A stretch of 64,000 nucleotides of DNA, from NCBI GenBank assembly GCA_963612735.1, contig CAVDWX010000010.1:16088-80087 (forward strand), read 5' to 3'. Shown here piece by piece: positions 37,632 to 46,192 of the stretch. The translations under genes and the position numbers were made by a program. Under the pieces are notes generated by a model. It did not search any database. It was not told the DNA's origin and saw only the letters and a list, made by a program, of their open reading frames with translations. Every line of letters starts with the position of its first letter. Position 1 is the stretch's first letter. Source of the DNA: CAVDWX01 sp963612735 (GTDB lineage Bacteria > Bacillota_I > Bacilli_A > RFN20 > CAG-826).

Positions 37632-39026
37632 ATGAATACTAAAGATATGACAAAAGGCAATTCGTTTATTATCATCTTGTTATTCGCAATACCAATGGTA
37701 TTATCGGTTACCTTACAACAATTATATAACCTTGCTGATAATTTTATTGCTGGACATTTTATCAGCTCAGTAGATAGCTTTAATGCAGTTGGAATTGTTT
37801 ATCCTATCACTGTTGTCTTTTTAGATATAGCTGTTGGATTTGGAGTTGGATGTGGAGTTATAAGCGCTAGATATTTTGGTGGGAAAGACTTCATTTCTGT
37901 TAAAAAGTGCGCAAAAGTTGGCTTAATTGGAACGATTTGCTTAGGACTTATCGTTACTGCGATTGGTTTTGGAATCATTTATCCTCTATTAAAAGGAATG
38001 ATTGATAGCAAGAATGGGCAAGGATGTTTTAATGAAGCTTTGTATTATATGCTCATCTATATTGGCGGCGTTATATTTCTTTTTATCTATAATTACGCGA
38101 TGTATATGTTTCAATCGTTTGGCAATTCTAAAACGCCCTTATATTTTTTAATCTTTTCAACCTTGCTTAATGTGGGATTAGATTTATTATTTGTGGTCCC
38201 TATTAAATTCAATAGTGCTGGTTTAGCCCTTGGCACCGTCATTTCGGAAGCTATCGCTGCGATATTATCAGTTATGGTTTTATTTAAAAACATTAATAAG
38301 ATGCATGAGGTCAAAATTAAAGGTTTTGATAAACCTATTTTTAAAGAGATTGTTTCTGTTGCAATTCCTAGCATTTTACAAGGCTTATTTATCTCCATTG
38401 GCGGTGTATTAATTACAACAATTCTTACTAATGTTGGTGGAAATGATGTGGCAGGTGGATATTCTGCAGCCTATAAAATTTGTTATATTGCTATCAATAT
38501 TTTTACTGTCCTATGCAATGCTTTATGCAATTTCGTTTCGCAAAACGTTGGAGCGCAAAAATATGAAAGAATTATGCATGGATATTTTTCAACATTGATA
38601 ATTTGCTTTGTTTTCTGCGCTATTTCTATGGCGGTTATTCTTCCTTTAAAAGAATTCTGGGTGAAGTTATTTTTATCAGAAGGCGATAACGCTGATGTTA
38701 AAACCATTATACATTCTGGATCATTATTTATTACGTGTGTTGTTCCCTTTTTCTTCTTAATGGTTATTAAGATTCCACTTGATGGTGTCTTAAAAGGGTC
38801 AATGGATATGTTCGGTTTTACTCTTGGCACATCAGTTGACTTAGCAGTTCGTGTCTTAGCTGCTTTGATACTTGGTAATCTTTATGGCTATGAAGGCGTT
38901 TTCTTTGCGTGGCCGTTAGGATGGGCTGTTGGAGCAGTAATTTCAATTGTTATGTTCTTTGTTGGAAGATGGAAAAAGAAATGTCACTATCCAGTGGGAA
39001 TGAAACTTATTGTGAAAAATAGTTAA
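37632..39026 (+). CDS. MATE family multidrug/Na+ antiporter
   Basis: Multi-antimicrobial extrusion transporter of 464 residues with 12 predicted helices in two homologous halves; the N-terminus (GNSFIIILLFAIPMVLSVTLQQLYNLADNF, here noted as the conserved P and DN pair) and the start of the second half (FKEIVSVAIPSILQG) match the NorM/DinF-type repeats. It exports cationic compounds in exchange for Na+ or H+. A weak SD (GAAAGAAGG) precedes the ATG. Stand-alone gene; the substrate is unknown. Confidence 0.93.
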   Translation: MNTKDMTKGNSFIIILLFAIPMVLSVTLQQLYNLADNFIAGHFISSVDSFNAVGIVYPITVVFLDIAVGFGVGCGVISARYFGGKDFISVKKCAKVGLIGTICLGLIVTAIGFGIIYPLLKGMIDSKNGQGCFNEALYYMLIYIGGVIFLFIYNYAMYMFQSFGNSKTPLYFLIFSTLLNVGLDLLFVVPIKFNSAGLALGTVISEAIAAILSVMVLFKNINKMHEVKIKGFDKPIFKEIVSVAIPSILQGLFISIGGVLITTILTNVGGNDVAGGYSAAYKICYIAINIFTVLCNALCNFVSQNVGAQKYERIMHGYFSTLIICFVFCAISMAVILPLKEFWVKLFLSEGDNADVKTIIHSGSLFITCVVPFFFLMVIKIPLDGVLKGSMDMFGFTLGTSVDLAVRVLAALILGNLYGYEGVFFAWPLGWAVGAVISIVMFFVGRWKKKCHYPVGMKLIVKNS

Positions 39027-39072
39027 AACTAAATCGACCGACTTTTTTAGTGCCTATATTTTACTTTTTTCC

Positions 39073-39108
39073 TTGGTGCATCTTTGGTGCATTTTTTGGT
39101 GCAAATTA
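39073..39108. repeat. TTGGTGCA repeat array, upstream copy
   Basis: A 36-base unit with three copies of GGTGCA (39075, 39086, 39098), each preceded by TT, spaced 11 and 12 bases, i.e. about one helical turn. An almost identical unit lies after the gene at 40576-40611 (one mismatch). It sits 43 bases before the AlbA_2 gene, around its likely -35 region; the -10-like TACAAT is at 39121-39126. Looks like a multi-site operator (iteron-like). Confidence 0.8.
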
Positions 39109-39150
39109 TCAAAAATATGATACAATTGTATATAGAAATAGGAGTTAAAA

Positions 39151-40575
39151 ATGTCATTGCCCACAAATATTAATAAGATTTTAAACCCTGACATTGTTGA
39201 AAGTGTTCGTGTTGAATTAAAAGAAGGTTGGAACCCTCAATCTATTCTTCATACAATATGTGCTTTCGCTAATGATATCGATAATTTTTATGGTGGATAT
39301 ATTATTCTAGGTATTAAAGATAATAAAGAAGTTATTGGTTTTGATAGATCCAAATTTGACGAACTTCAAAAAGATGTTATTAGATACTGTAAAAAATGTC
39401 TTGAGCCATCATATGAACCTGTCATTGATATCGTTAAATATGTTGATAAAGATGTCGTTGTTTTGTGGTGTCCATCTGGTGAACAAAAACCTTATAAATG
39501 TTATGAAGATGTCTATACAAGTAAGAGTGAAACGCGCTTTCAAACATATATTAGAAAAGGTTCATTAACTATTATTACTTCTCATGCAGAAGAAAAAGAA
39601 CTTTATAATATTGGCAACTTCATCCCTTTTGATGATCGCGTTAATTATAAATACGATCTAAGTGTGATTGATAAGGATATTGTAAGAGAGTATTTAAGAA
39701 AAGTTGATTCCAATCTATTACTTAATTTTAATAGCCACAGTTTAGAACAAATTTTGTTTGATTTAAGAGTTTTATCTGGACCAATCGAACATTTATGTCC
39801 TAAAAATATAGCTCTATTGATGTTTACAGATAACCCATCTTTATATATCCCGTATTCTTATATTGAAGTTACGATTCTAAAAGATTTATCAGGAGAAGAA
39901 TTAATTGAAAAAACTTTCGATTCTGCCTTATTCAAACAATATGAAAACTGTATGCAATATTTAAAGGATAATGTCATTGAAAAGAAAATCGTTAAAGTTG
40001 AAGGAGACTATAAAGCAGCTACAATTTATAATTATTCATACGAAGTTCTTGAAGAAGTAGTTGCTAACGCTATTCTACATAAGTCTTATCAAATTGCTGA
40101 ACCGGTTTCAATTAGAGTTGAACCAGATAAAATTGAAGTGACTAGTGTACCAGGATTTGATCGAACAATTAGCAATACAGCAATTAAAGAATTAAAACCT
40201 AAATCAAAAAGGTATCAATCTCGGCGCATTGCAGAGTTTTTAAAAGAATTAGGAATTGTTGAGGCTAAAAACACGGGCTATCCTCGCATTGTTAAAAAGA
40301 GTTTAGAAAATCATTCTCCTCTTCCAATTATTGAAATGAATGAACAACGTGATTACGTTACTGTAATTATTCCGATTAACAAAAATTTTGTGAATAATAA
40401 CCTTTCGTTAGAAGATAAAATCATTGATTTGCTACAAGAAAAACCTCTTACCAAAACTGAACTTGCTTTAGCGTTAGGATATCCACGAGTCGTTAATTCT
40501 ATTAGTTATAGGCTTAATAAGTTAATTAAAGAAAACAAAGTCTCTATCAAGAGTAAAAAATATTATTTGATTTGA
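39151..40575 (+). CDS. AlbA_2-domain ATP-binding putative transcriptional regulator
   Basis: A 474-residue protein. N-terminal AlbA_2 (formerly AAA_4/DUF4062-like DNA-binding) domain, residues about 15-130: VELKEGWN ... ICAFAND ... GGYIILGIKD. The middle has a GHKL-like ATPase segment (EEVVANAILHKSY, about 305-317, and ...PGFDRTIS). The C-terminus is a winged helix-turn-helix (LTKTELALALGYPRVVNSI, about 429-447). Such proteins (COG2865) are considered regulators, often beside defence or toxin loci. SD AGGAG precedes the ATG. The gene is bracketed by direct repeats of TTGGTGCA arrays, suggesting it binds them. Confidence 0.85.
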   Translation: MSLPTNINKILNPDIVESVRVELKEGWNPQSILHTICAFANDIDNFYGGYIILGIKDNKEVIGFDRSKFDELQKDVIRYCKKCLEPSYEPVIDIVKYVDKDVVVLWCPSGEQKPYKCYEDVYTSKSETRFQTYIRKGSLTIITSHAEEKELYNIGNFIPFDDRVNYKYDLSVIDKDIVREYLRKVDSNLLLNFNSHSLEQILFDLRVLSGPIEHLCPKNIALLMFTDNPSLYIPYSYIEVTILKDLSGEELIEKTFDSALFKQYENCMQYLKDNVIEKKIVKVEGDYKAATIYNYSYEVLEEVVANAILHKSYQIAEPVSIRVEPDKIEVTSVPGFDRTISNTAIKELKPKSKRYQSRRIAEFLKELGIVEAKNTGYPRIVKKSLENHSPLPIIEMNEQRDYVTVIIPINKNFVNNNLSLEDKIIDLLQEKPLTKTELALALGYPRVVNSISYRLNKLIKENKVSIKSKKYYLI

Positions 40576-40611
40576 TTGGTGCAACTTTGGTGCATTTTTT
40601 GGTGCAAATTA
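40576..40611. repeat. TTGGTGCA repeat array, downstream copy
   Basis: Same 36-base three-site unit as at 39073-39108 with one substitution (A for T at the ninth base), beginning directly after the AlbA_2 stop codon. The two units are exact direct repeats 1503 bases apart, so recombination between them would excise the regulator gene precisely. It also lies upstream of the helicase gene. Confidence 0.8.
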
Positions 40612-40671
40612 CGGCGTAATACATAATATCGACATCAAGTATTTCATGTTATTATCTATATTTTATTATTG

Positions 40672-40698
40672 TGCACCAAAGCATAGATTATTGGTGCA
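40672..40698. promoter_or_regulatory. Inverted pair of TTGGTGCA sites before the helicase gene
   Basis: TGCACCAA (40672-40679) and TTGGTGCA (40691-40698) form an inverted repeat with an 11-base spacer, adding two more copies of the motif for eight in 1.63 kb. Likely an operator controlling the helicase transcript, or an mRNA hairpin ahead of the leader ORF. Confidence 0.65.
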
Positions 40699-40724
40699 TT
40701 TTTATTTCCTATGAGGTTAAATAA

Positions 40725-40766
40725 ATGTATAGATATTTTCTTCCTTTTAGTGGAAAATTATATTAG
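40725..40766 (+). CDS. Short leader ORF (13 codons) before the helicase gene
   Basis: ATG at 40725 preceded by ATGAGG-type SD (GAGG at 40713-40716, eight bases away) encodes MYRYFLPFSGKLY and stops with TAG at 40764-40766, two bases before the helicase ATG. The helicase start itself has no SD, so ribosomes finishing the leader probably re-initiate there (translational coupling), or the leader controls expression. Too short to judge coding by codon use. Confidence 0.5.
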   Translation: MYRYFLPFSGKLY

Positions 40767-40768
40767 TC

Positions 40769-43700
40769 ATGAAATTAAGCATTAAAAATACGCTTTATCT
40801 TTCCATCATACAAAATAAATGGATAGATATTTCTTATCTTAATAAAAATAATGAATCCACCTCTTATTTCATTGGGATAAAAGATATCAATATTAAAAAG
40901 GAAATCATTTATTGCGATATTTTCAATCCATTTAAACAATTATTAAAAGATAATAAAGAAACATTCATTTATATCAATTCCATTCAAAGCGCTGAAATTA
41001 TTGAAGAAAGCTATTATGAAGTTCCTTCCTCTATCCTTAGGAAAATAAAAAAAGATGATGAATTGAAAGAATATTTACAAGTCATCAATTTTGATAATAA
41101 TATTTTGAAATATTTATCCGATTGTTATCGTTATGATAATGATCCGTTTTTAAAAGATATCGTCATGATTGACGGGATTGATTTGCATGTTCTTTCTTCC
41201 ACTAATAAATACAAATTAAATGATAAACAATTTGAAACTATTTTAGATAAAGTTTTCAAAAAGAAAAAGAAAGATGCGGAAGCTATTGTTCGTTTCCAAA
41301 CCTTGGCTATAAATGTCTTTTCTATCGACATCAATGATAAGCAATATGTTGTCGCCTATAAAATGCTTAATCTCAATTTTAAGAACAAAACTCTAAAAAT
41401 GAGCAATAATTCTATAATTAATAAATCCTTTCTTATCAGTGAAGAAAAGAAAGTCACATTAGGAATGTATTTAGATATTAATCCTGAAACATTTATCTCT
41501 ACTTTTGACGCTCATAAGGATGAATACATTGAAGGAATTAAAGCTAATTTCCATAATCATGAATTAGTCAATACTCGACCGACTATCTTTTTGTTGGCGA
41601 GAACTTTTTATAAAGATGTCGATATCACTTTTGAATCGATCCATCAAATGGACAAAGATAATAAATTAACTTTCCCTATAAAAGCCTTTTTTGGAAGGAC
41701 AAAACCCACTAAAGAGAGAACTAAAGAAGTTAATGTTGTCATCTTTAATCAAAAGAAAATAAACATTGATCAGATGAGAGTTATTTATAATTCTATGATT
41801 AATCATGTCACCTATGTTAAAGGTCCACCTGGTACAGGTAAAACCGAGACCATATTTAATGTTTTATTATCAGCATACGCAAATGATATGAAAGTTTTAG
41901 TTTGTTCTAATAATAATCATCCCGTTAGCGATATTTATTTAAAGATGCAAAATTCGTTAACGGTGCAATTTGATAATCAAGATAAGCCGACACCAATTCT
42001 TTTTCCTCTTATTAGATTAGGCAATAACACTGAAATGGTAGAGACAATCGCAAAACTCAAATCTATTGTTATCTATATTCAAGAACATGCTAAGGTCAAT
42101 ATTTCAGAAAACGCCACTGCTGGAAGTAAAAAGCGCTTTATGGAAACGTTTAATAAATTAAAGGAAACACTTAAAGAATATGAAGATAGCATTGATCTAT
42201 CAGAACGACTCAATATTTTAGAAAAGATAAAAAGCATGAGCGAGATTTCCGCTATCAATAACAAATTAGATGAACAAATTGCGACATATCGTAGTTTACT
42301 AGAACGTTCTAAAATTGTCTCAGATGATGAAGTGATGTCTCTTGCTATATCAGCCTCAAATGATCGCAACTTCCAATATTATTTATATTATTCATCGTTA
42401 GCTAAATATAAAAAATTGTTAACTGAACCTTATAAAGACTTAATTAATATTCTTAACCTATCCGATGTCGATGATGCTGTTATGGAATTCAATCGATATT
42501 TACGAAATGACGACAATTTAAAAAAGTTTTTACATGTTTTCCCGCTTGTTTTATGCACAAATTTGTCTTGTGGTAAATTAGGTGGAGCTAAACCACAATT
42601 TGATTTAGTAATCATGGATGAAGCGGGACAATGCAATATTGCTACTTCTTTAATTCCTATTATAAGAGGCAATAATTTATTACTTGTTGGTGATACTAAT
42701 CAACTTCAACCTGTCACTGTCTTAGAAGATAACGTTAATGAATCTTTAAAAAAAAGATATGAGATAGGTGATGAATATGATTACATTCATAATTCCATTC
42801 TTTCGACAATGATGAGAAAGGATAATAATTCAAAATGTATCTTGCTTAGATATCATTATCGATGTGGTAAAAAGATTGCTAATTTTGTCAATAAACGCTT
42901 TTATAATGATCAGCTTAAATTATTAAATCAAAATGTTGGCGAATTGATTTACTATAATGTGAAAAATACTACTACTAAAAATAATCGAAACGCCTATAAA
43001 GAAGAAGCTATTCAAATTGCTCGATTAATAAAAAATAAAAAATATAAAGAAGTTGGAATTATCACTCCATTTGTTAATCAGGCCGCTCTTATCAATCAAT
43101 ATTTATCAGAATTGGATATCAATGATGTTAAAGCCGGAACTATTCATACGCTTCAAGGTTCTGAAAAACAGATCATTATTATGTCCAGTGCCATATCACT
43201 TAAGACTGGTTTTAAAACGATGGATTGGATCAAAAATAACCATGAATTAATTAATGTTGCTGTCACTAGAGCTAAAAGTAAATTTATCTTTGTGGGTGAT
43301 AAACAAGCTATTGATTTATTGAGCAAAGACGAAGATAACGATATCAAAATTTTATCTGACTACATCTATAGTAATGGAACGGTGATTGTTCCGCCTAGCG
43401 ACGCTATTATTTCATACGATTTTTCAAATGATTCGAAAAATGAAAAAGATTTTTTTGAAACAGTTAGACCATACTTTAATCGAAGAGGCTCTAAATTTAA
43501 GATTGAAAGAAATGTTCCAATCATGAATGCGATTAAAAATATTAATCCCGAAGATTATCATCTAATTGGTAAGAAGGAATTTGATTTGATTGTTCAAGTA
43601 AGCAGCGGCTTATTTAATAAACATTTTCACACTATTGTGGTTTTTGAAATTGATGGTGGAGAGCATATTGGTAGCAATAAACAAGCTAAATTAGATCGAC

Positions 43701-43870
43701 AAAAAGAAAAAGTTTGTAAAAAATATGGGATTAAATTAATCCGTATTCCTAACAGTGCAGTCAAAGATTATGAAACCATTATTTCTTTATTTGAAATGGT
43801 GGTCAAAGGTTTAAAAGATATGAAAGAAGCGTTTTCTCAACTTTCTTTATTTGATAACGAAACTGTTTAA
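40769..43870 (+). CDS. SF1 (DNA2/UPF1-type) helicase with C-terminal DUF2726 nuclease-like domain
   Basis: A 1033-residue protein. An uncharacterised N-terminal third is followed by Walker A GPPGTGKTE (about 352-360), a coiled-coil insertion (about 420-530), Walker B VIMDEAGQC (about 613-621), motif III GDTNQLQP and motifs V/VI (GTIHTLQGSEKQI, VAVTRAKSKFIFVGD). The C-terminal about 130 residues (EFDLIVQ, VVFEIDGGEH, DRQKEKVCKKYGIKLIRIP) match DUF2726, a PD-(D/E)XK-like restriction-endonuclease fold. Helicase-nuclease fusions of this type are frequent in phage defence. There is no SD; a leader ORF ends two bases upstream. Followed after 36 bases by the unknown 490-residue gene. Confidence 0.88.
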   Translation: MKLSIKNTLYLSIIQNKWIDISYLNKNNESTSYFIGIKDINIKKEIIYCDIFNPFKQLLKDNKETFIYINSIQSAEIIEESYYEVPSSILRKIKKDDELKEYLQVINFDNNILKYLSDCYRYDNDPFLKDIVMIDGIDLHVLSSTNKYKLNDKQFETILDKVFKKKKKDAEAIVRFQTLAINVFSIDINDKQYVVAYKMLNLNFKNKTLKMSNNSIINKSFLISEEKKVTLGMYLDINPETFISTFDAHKDEYIEGIKANFHNHELVNTRPTIFLLARTFYKDVDITFESIHQMDKDNKLTFPIKAFFGRTKPTKERTKEVNVVIFNQKKINIDQMRVIYNSMINHVTYVKGPPGTGKTETIFNVLLSAYANDMKVLVCSNNNHPVSDIYLKMQNSLTVQFDNQDKPTPILFPLIRLGNNTEMVETIAKLKSIVIYIQEHAKVNISENATAGSKKRFMETFNKLKETLKEYEDSIDLSERLNILEKIKSMSEISAINNKLDEQIATYRSLLERSKIVSDDEVMSLAISASNDRNFQYYLYYSSLAKYKKLLTEPYKDLINILNLSDVDDAVMEFNRYLRNDDNLKKFLHVFPLVLCTNLSCGKLGGAKPQFDLVIMDEAGQCNIATSLIPIIRGNNLLLVGDTNQLQPVTVLEDNVNESLKKRYEIGDEYDYIHNSILSTMMRKDNNSKCILLRYHYRCGKKIANFVNKRFYNDQLKLLNQNVGELIYYNVKNTTTKNNRNAYKEEAIQIARLIKNKKYKEVGIITPFVNQAALINQYLSELDINDVKAGTIHTLQGSEKQIIIMSSAISLKTGFKTMDWIKNNHELINVAVTRAKSKFIFVGDKQAIDLLSKDEDNDIKILSDYIYSNGTVIVPPSDAIISYDFSNDSKNEKDFFETVRPYFNRRGSKFKIERNVPIMNAIKNINPEDYHLIGKKEFDLIVQVSSGLFNKHFHTIVVFEIDGGEHIGSNKQAKLDRQKEKVCKKYGIKLIRIPNSAVKDYETIISLFEMVVKGLKDMKEAFSQLSLFDNETV

Positions 43871-43906
43871 ATTAAAATTTATATAAAGTTTTAGGAGGAC
43901 AAAATC

Positions 43907-45379
43907 ATGATGACAATATATAAGGTAGCTGAATTAATAACTAAAAATCCGAATGATATAATTTTTTATATTATCGATAAGGAAGAAGTTATTACTTTTC
44001 CACACAAAGATTATAAAAAGTTATTGAAAAATTATCATGACGAATCTATTTCGCAAACTACTTTTGAAACGCTAGCTCGATTAAAGCTTGAAAACGACAA
44101 TAATTTTTATATATTGCCTTACTTTACTAAGAAAGATTTAACTAAAATTGTTAATGAATTTGTTTCTCTACACCAAAACGACTACTTCCAAAATTTCAAG
44201 TCTATAACAATCACCCAAATTAAAAAGAACATGTTGAATGATTCTTCTTTTAAAGATTGCTGGATTAATTTCTTTTGCGATTTAATTGGTATTCATTTTT
44301 TGAAATTTGCTGAAGCTTTTAAAATTAAAGAAGATGAGGCAAGCCCAGAACTTTATAAAAAAGTTGTTGATTTGCTAAAGGAATATGAAGAAGGCCATTA
44401 TGAAAAGATTTTCGCTGATAATCATCGCTTTAATTTATTTTTTGATAAGACCTTTGGCGCAGATGCTTTATGTACTATTATGGGACATGGAGGAATCACT
44501 AATGGCATCAGTTTTTACATTCACGAAAAAGCTGAAGCTATGCATATTTTGCTTACTAATGACAACAACGACTTAGATGATTATTATGTTCCGACTTTAA
44601 CTTTTTTAGGAAAACAAATTACTTTTTATTTTAATGATGAAAGTTGTGCAACAAATAATGACAAATTTGGAAGTCTAAATCCATTTGGCGATGATGATTC
44701 AATTACATCGTTTGTTACTTATGTAGGTACTTCTTACCATTGCTATTTAACTGCCTCTATGGCACATGGTGTGATTAGATATTTAACTAAGCTTCTTCTT
44801 GCAATGAAAGATTTTGTTAAAGAAGCTAAAAAATTAGATTTAGAAGATACTACTTATGATTTTATTATGGTGGATGAACAAACTCATGTTACACCAATCG
44901 ATACAAATTCTGATGATTTTGTAGATGATATTACTATTGACCTACCCACTGCTAAAATTTTTGATAAGAAAAAGAAAATTAAATTAAAGACTAATAAAAA
45001 ATGGGACTTTGCTGTTCGATTTGTTCCTGGCGCTAATGTGGCTGAAGAGACAGGACGAATTTGTGATTGGGTTTTTTATTATTGTTTCTTTGATCATGAT
45101 AGTGGCGATATCGTTCGTTTTGAAATGGTACCACCTGAATTTATGGATACAATAAGCACTTTAATTGACAATTTGACTGAGACATTACACTTAATTGGTT
45201 TAGCGGATACTGTTTATTGCTCAAGCTTTTTCGACGCCGCTATTTTATCTCTTGCATTAGGAAAAGATAATGATATCTGTAAAAAATTTAATTTTGTTTT
45301 TACTCGAAAGTTAAAAGACCAAATCAACACATTATCGGAATCGCTAATGGAAGAATTTGATAAAGAAGCTGATGCTTAA
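43907..45379 (+). CDS. Uncharacterised 490-residue protein downstream of the helicase
   Basis: I do not recognise this family. No signal peptide or membrane helix is visible. The N-terminal half is alpha-helical and Lys/Phe-rich; the middle has IMGHGGITNGISFYIHEK (about 194-211), and later RICDWVFYYCFF and VRFEMVPPEF (about 383-411), followed by a helical C-terminus (FFDAAILSLALGKDN). Acidic low-complexity (DDFVDDITIDL) lies near 345. Strong SD AGGAGG, and an ATGATG double start (43907 or 43910). It is 36 bases after the helicase gene in the same direction, with no terminator between, so it probably belongs to the same unit. Confidence 0.75.
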   Translation: MMTIYKVAELITKNPNDIIFYIIDKEEVITFPHKDYKKLLKNYHDESISQTTFETLARLKLENDNNFYILPYFTKKDLTKIVNEFVSLHQNDYFQNFKSITITQIKKNMLNDSSFKDCWINFFCDLIGIHFLKFAEAFKIKEDEASPELYKKVVDLLKEYEEGHYEKIFADNHRFNLFFDKTFGADALCTIMGHGGITNGISFYIHEKAEAMHILLTNDNNDLDDYYVPTLTFLGKQITFYFNDESCATNNDKFGSLNPFGDDDSITSFVTYVGTSYHCYLTASMAHGVIRYLTKLLLAMKDFVKEAKKLDLEDTTYDFIMVDEQTHVTPIDTNSDDFVDDITIDLPTAKIFDKKKKIKLKTNKKWDFAVRFVPGANVAEETGRICDWVFYYCFFDHDSGDIVRFEMVPPEFMDTISTLIDNLTETLHLIGLADTVYCSSFFDAAILSLALGKDNDICKKFNFVFTRKLKDQINTLSESLMEEFDKEADA

Positions 45380-45457
45380 TTTCATACTTTTTTAATTCGA
45401 TAGTACTTAATCTTACCATTTATAGTTTCTATAATTATAAATAGGAGGAAGAATTTT

Positions 45458-46045
45458 ATGTCTTATTTTAAAGATAAACTCAAACAGTGCAAATGGGACA
45501 ATATTGTTATTGCTCTTCTTACTTTAGCACTTGGTATTTTATGTCTAATTTTCCCGCATGAAACAGGCGATACACTAGTTTATGTATTTGGTGTTTTAGC
45601 TATGGTAATCGCCATCTTGTTATTTGTTAGATCATTTTATATGGTCTCATTTCTAAGCGTTTATTCTCTTGCTTTAGGGATAGTTTTACTTTCGGTTGGC
45701 ATTTTTACAATCTGTTTTCCAGAATTTATCAAAGCCTTGCTACCATTTTTCTTTGGTTTGTATATCGTTGTCGATAGCGCATCATCTCTTGCGGAATCAG
45801 TCCAATACGGTTATATGAAAGTCCGCGGATGGTGGTTATTAATGGTCTCATCTATTCTCACTATCATTTTTGGTGTGATTGTCATGATGTTTGCTAAATT
45901 TAACGATGTTATGATTCTTGCTGGTATTGCCCTTATTGTTGAAAGCGTGAGAAGATTCATCTTTACATTTACTGTCGAATATAAAATTAAAAGACTTAAA
46001 AAAGATGTTAAAGATGTAATTGATGCTGAAATAATTGATAAATAA
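45458..46045 (+). CDS. DUF308/HdeD-like membrane protein
   Basis: A 195-residue protein with six helices arranged as three pairs, the HdeD/DUF308 pattern (ALGILCLIFP, LGIVLLSVGIFTICFP, IFGVIVMMFAKFND), and a basic-acidic cytoplasmic tail ending DVIDAEIIDK. HdeD in E. coli is linked to acid resistance, but members here are of unknown role. SD AGGAGGAAG precedes the ATG. It follows the unknown gene after 78 bases and is closed by a terminator, so the AlbA_2-to-DUF308 block may form one module. Confidence 0.85.
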   Translation: MSYFKDKLKQCKWDNIVIALLTLALGILCLIFPHETGDTLVYVFGVLAMVIAILLFVRSFYMVSFLSVYSLALGIVLLSVGIFTICFPEFIKALLPFFFGLYIVVDSASSLAESVQYGYMKVRGWWLLMVSSILTIIFGVIVMMFAKFNDVMILAGIALIVESVRRFIFTFTVEYKIKRLKKDVKDVIDAEIIDK

Positions 46046-46060
46046 TAATAATTTTAAGCG

Positions 46061-46093
46061 ATAAAACCACTTGGGAAACTGAGTGGTTTTTAT
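46061..46093 (+). terminator. Rho-independent terminator after the DUF308 gene
   Basis: Nine-base stem AAAACCACT / AGTGGTTTT, ten-base loop, then TTAT. Ends the helicase-unknown-DUF308 transcript. Confidence 0.85.
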
Positions 46094-46110
46094 CTTATTG
46101 ATTATTATAA

Positions 46111-46162
46111 TTTACTCATTTACCTATTTGATTTACTCATTTACTCATTTAATTTACTCATT
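46111..46162. repeat. Four TTTACTCATT repeats upstream of the second AlbA_2 gene
   Basis: Exact ten-mers at 46111, 46132, 46140 and 46153, i.e. offsets 21, 8 and 13 (21 again between the second and fourth). They lie 31-82 bases before the AlbA_2 start, in the promoter region (TAGTATAG-type -10 near 46174-46181). The same layout as the TTGGTGCA array before the first AlbA_2 gene, with a different motif. Confidence 0.75.
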
Positions 46163-46192
46163 TGATATATTTTTAGTATAGCAATCGAAGAA

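Noticed and set aside
39020..39060. Terminator after the MATE gene
   Set aside because: Only a weak ACTAAA/TTTAGT pairing with a poor loop; not convincing.
39073..40611. CRISPR array or insertion-sequence ends in the TTGGTGCA repeats
   Set aside because: Units are direct, contain internal sub-repeats, flank a regulator rather than a transposase, and there are no regularly spaced spacers.
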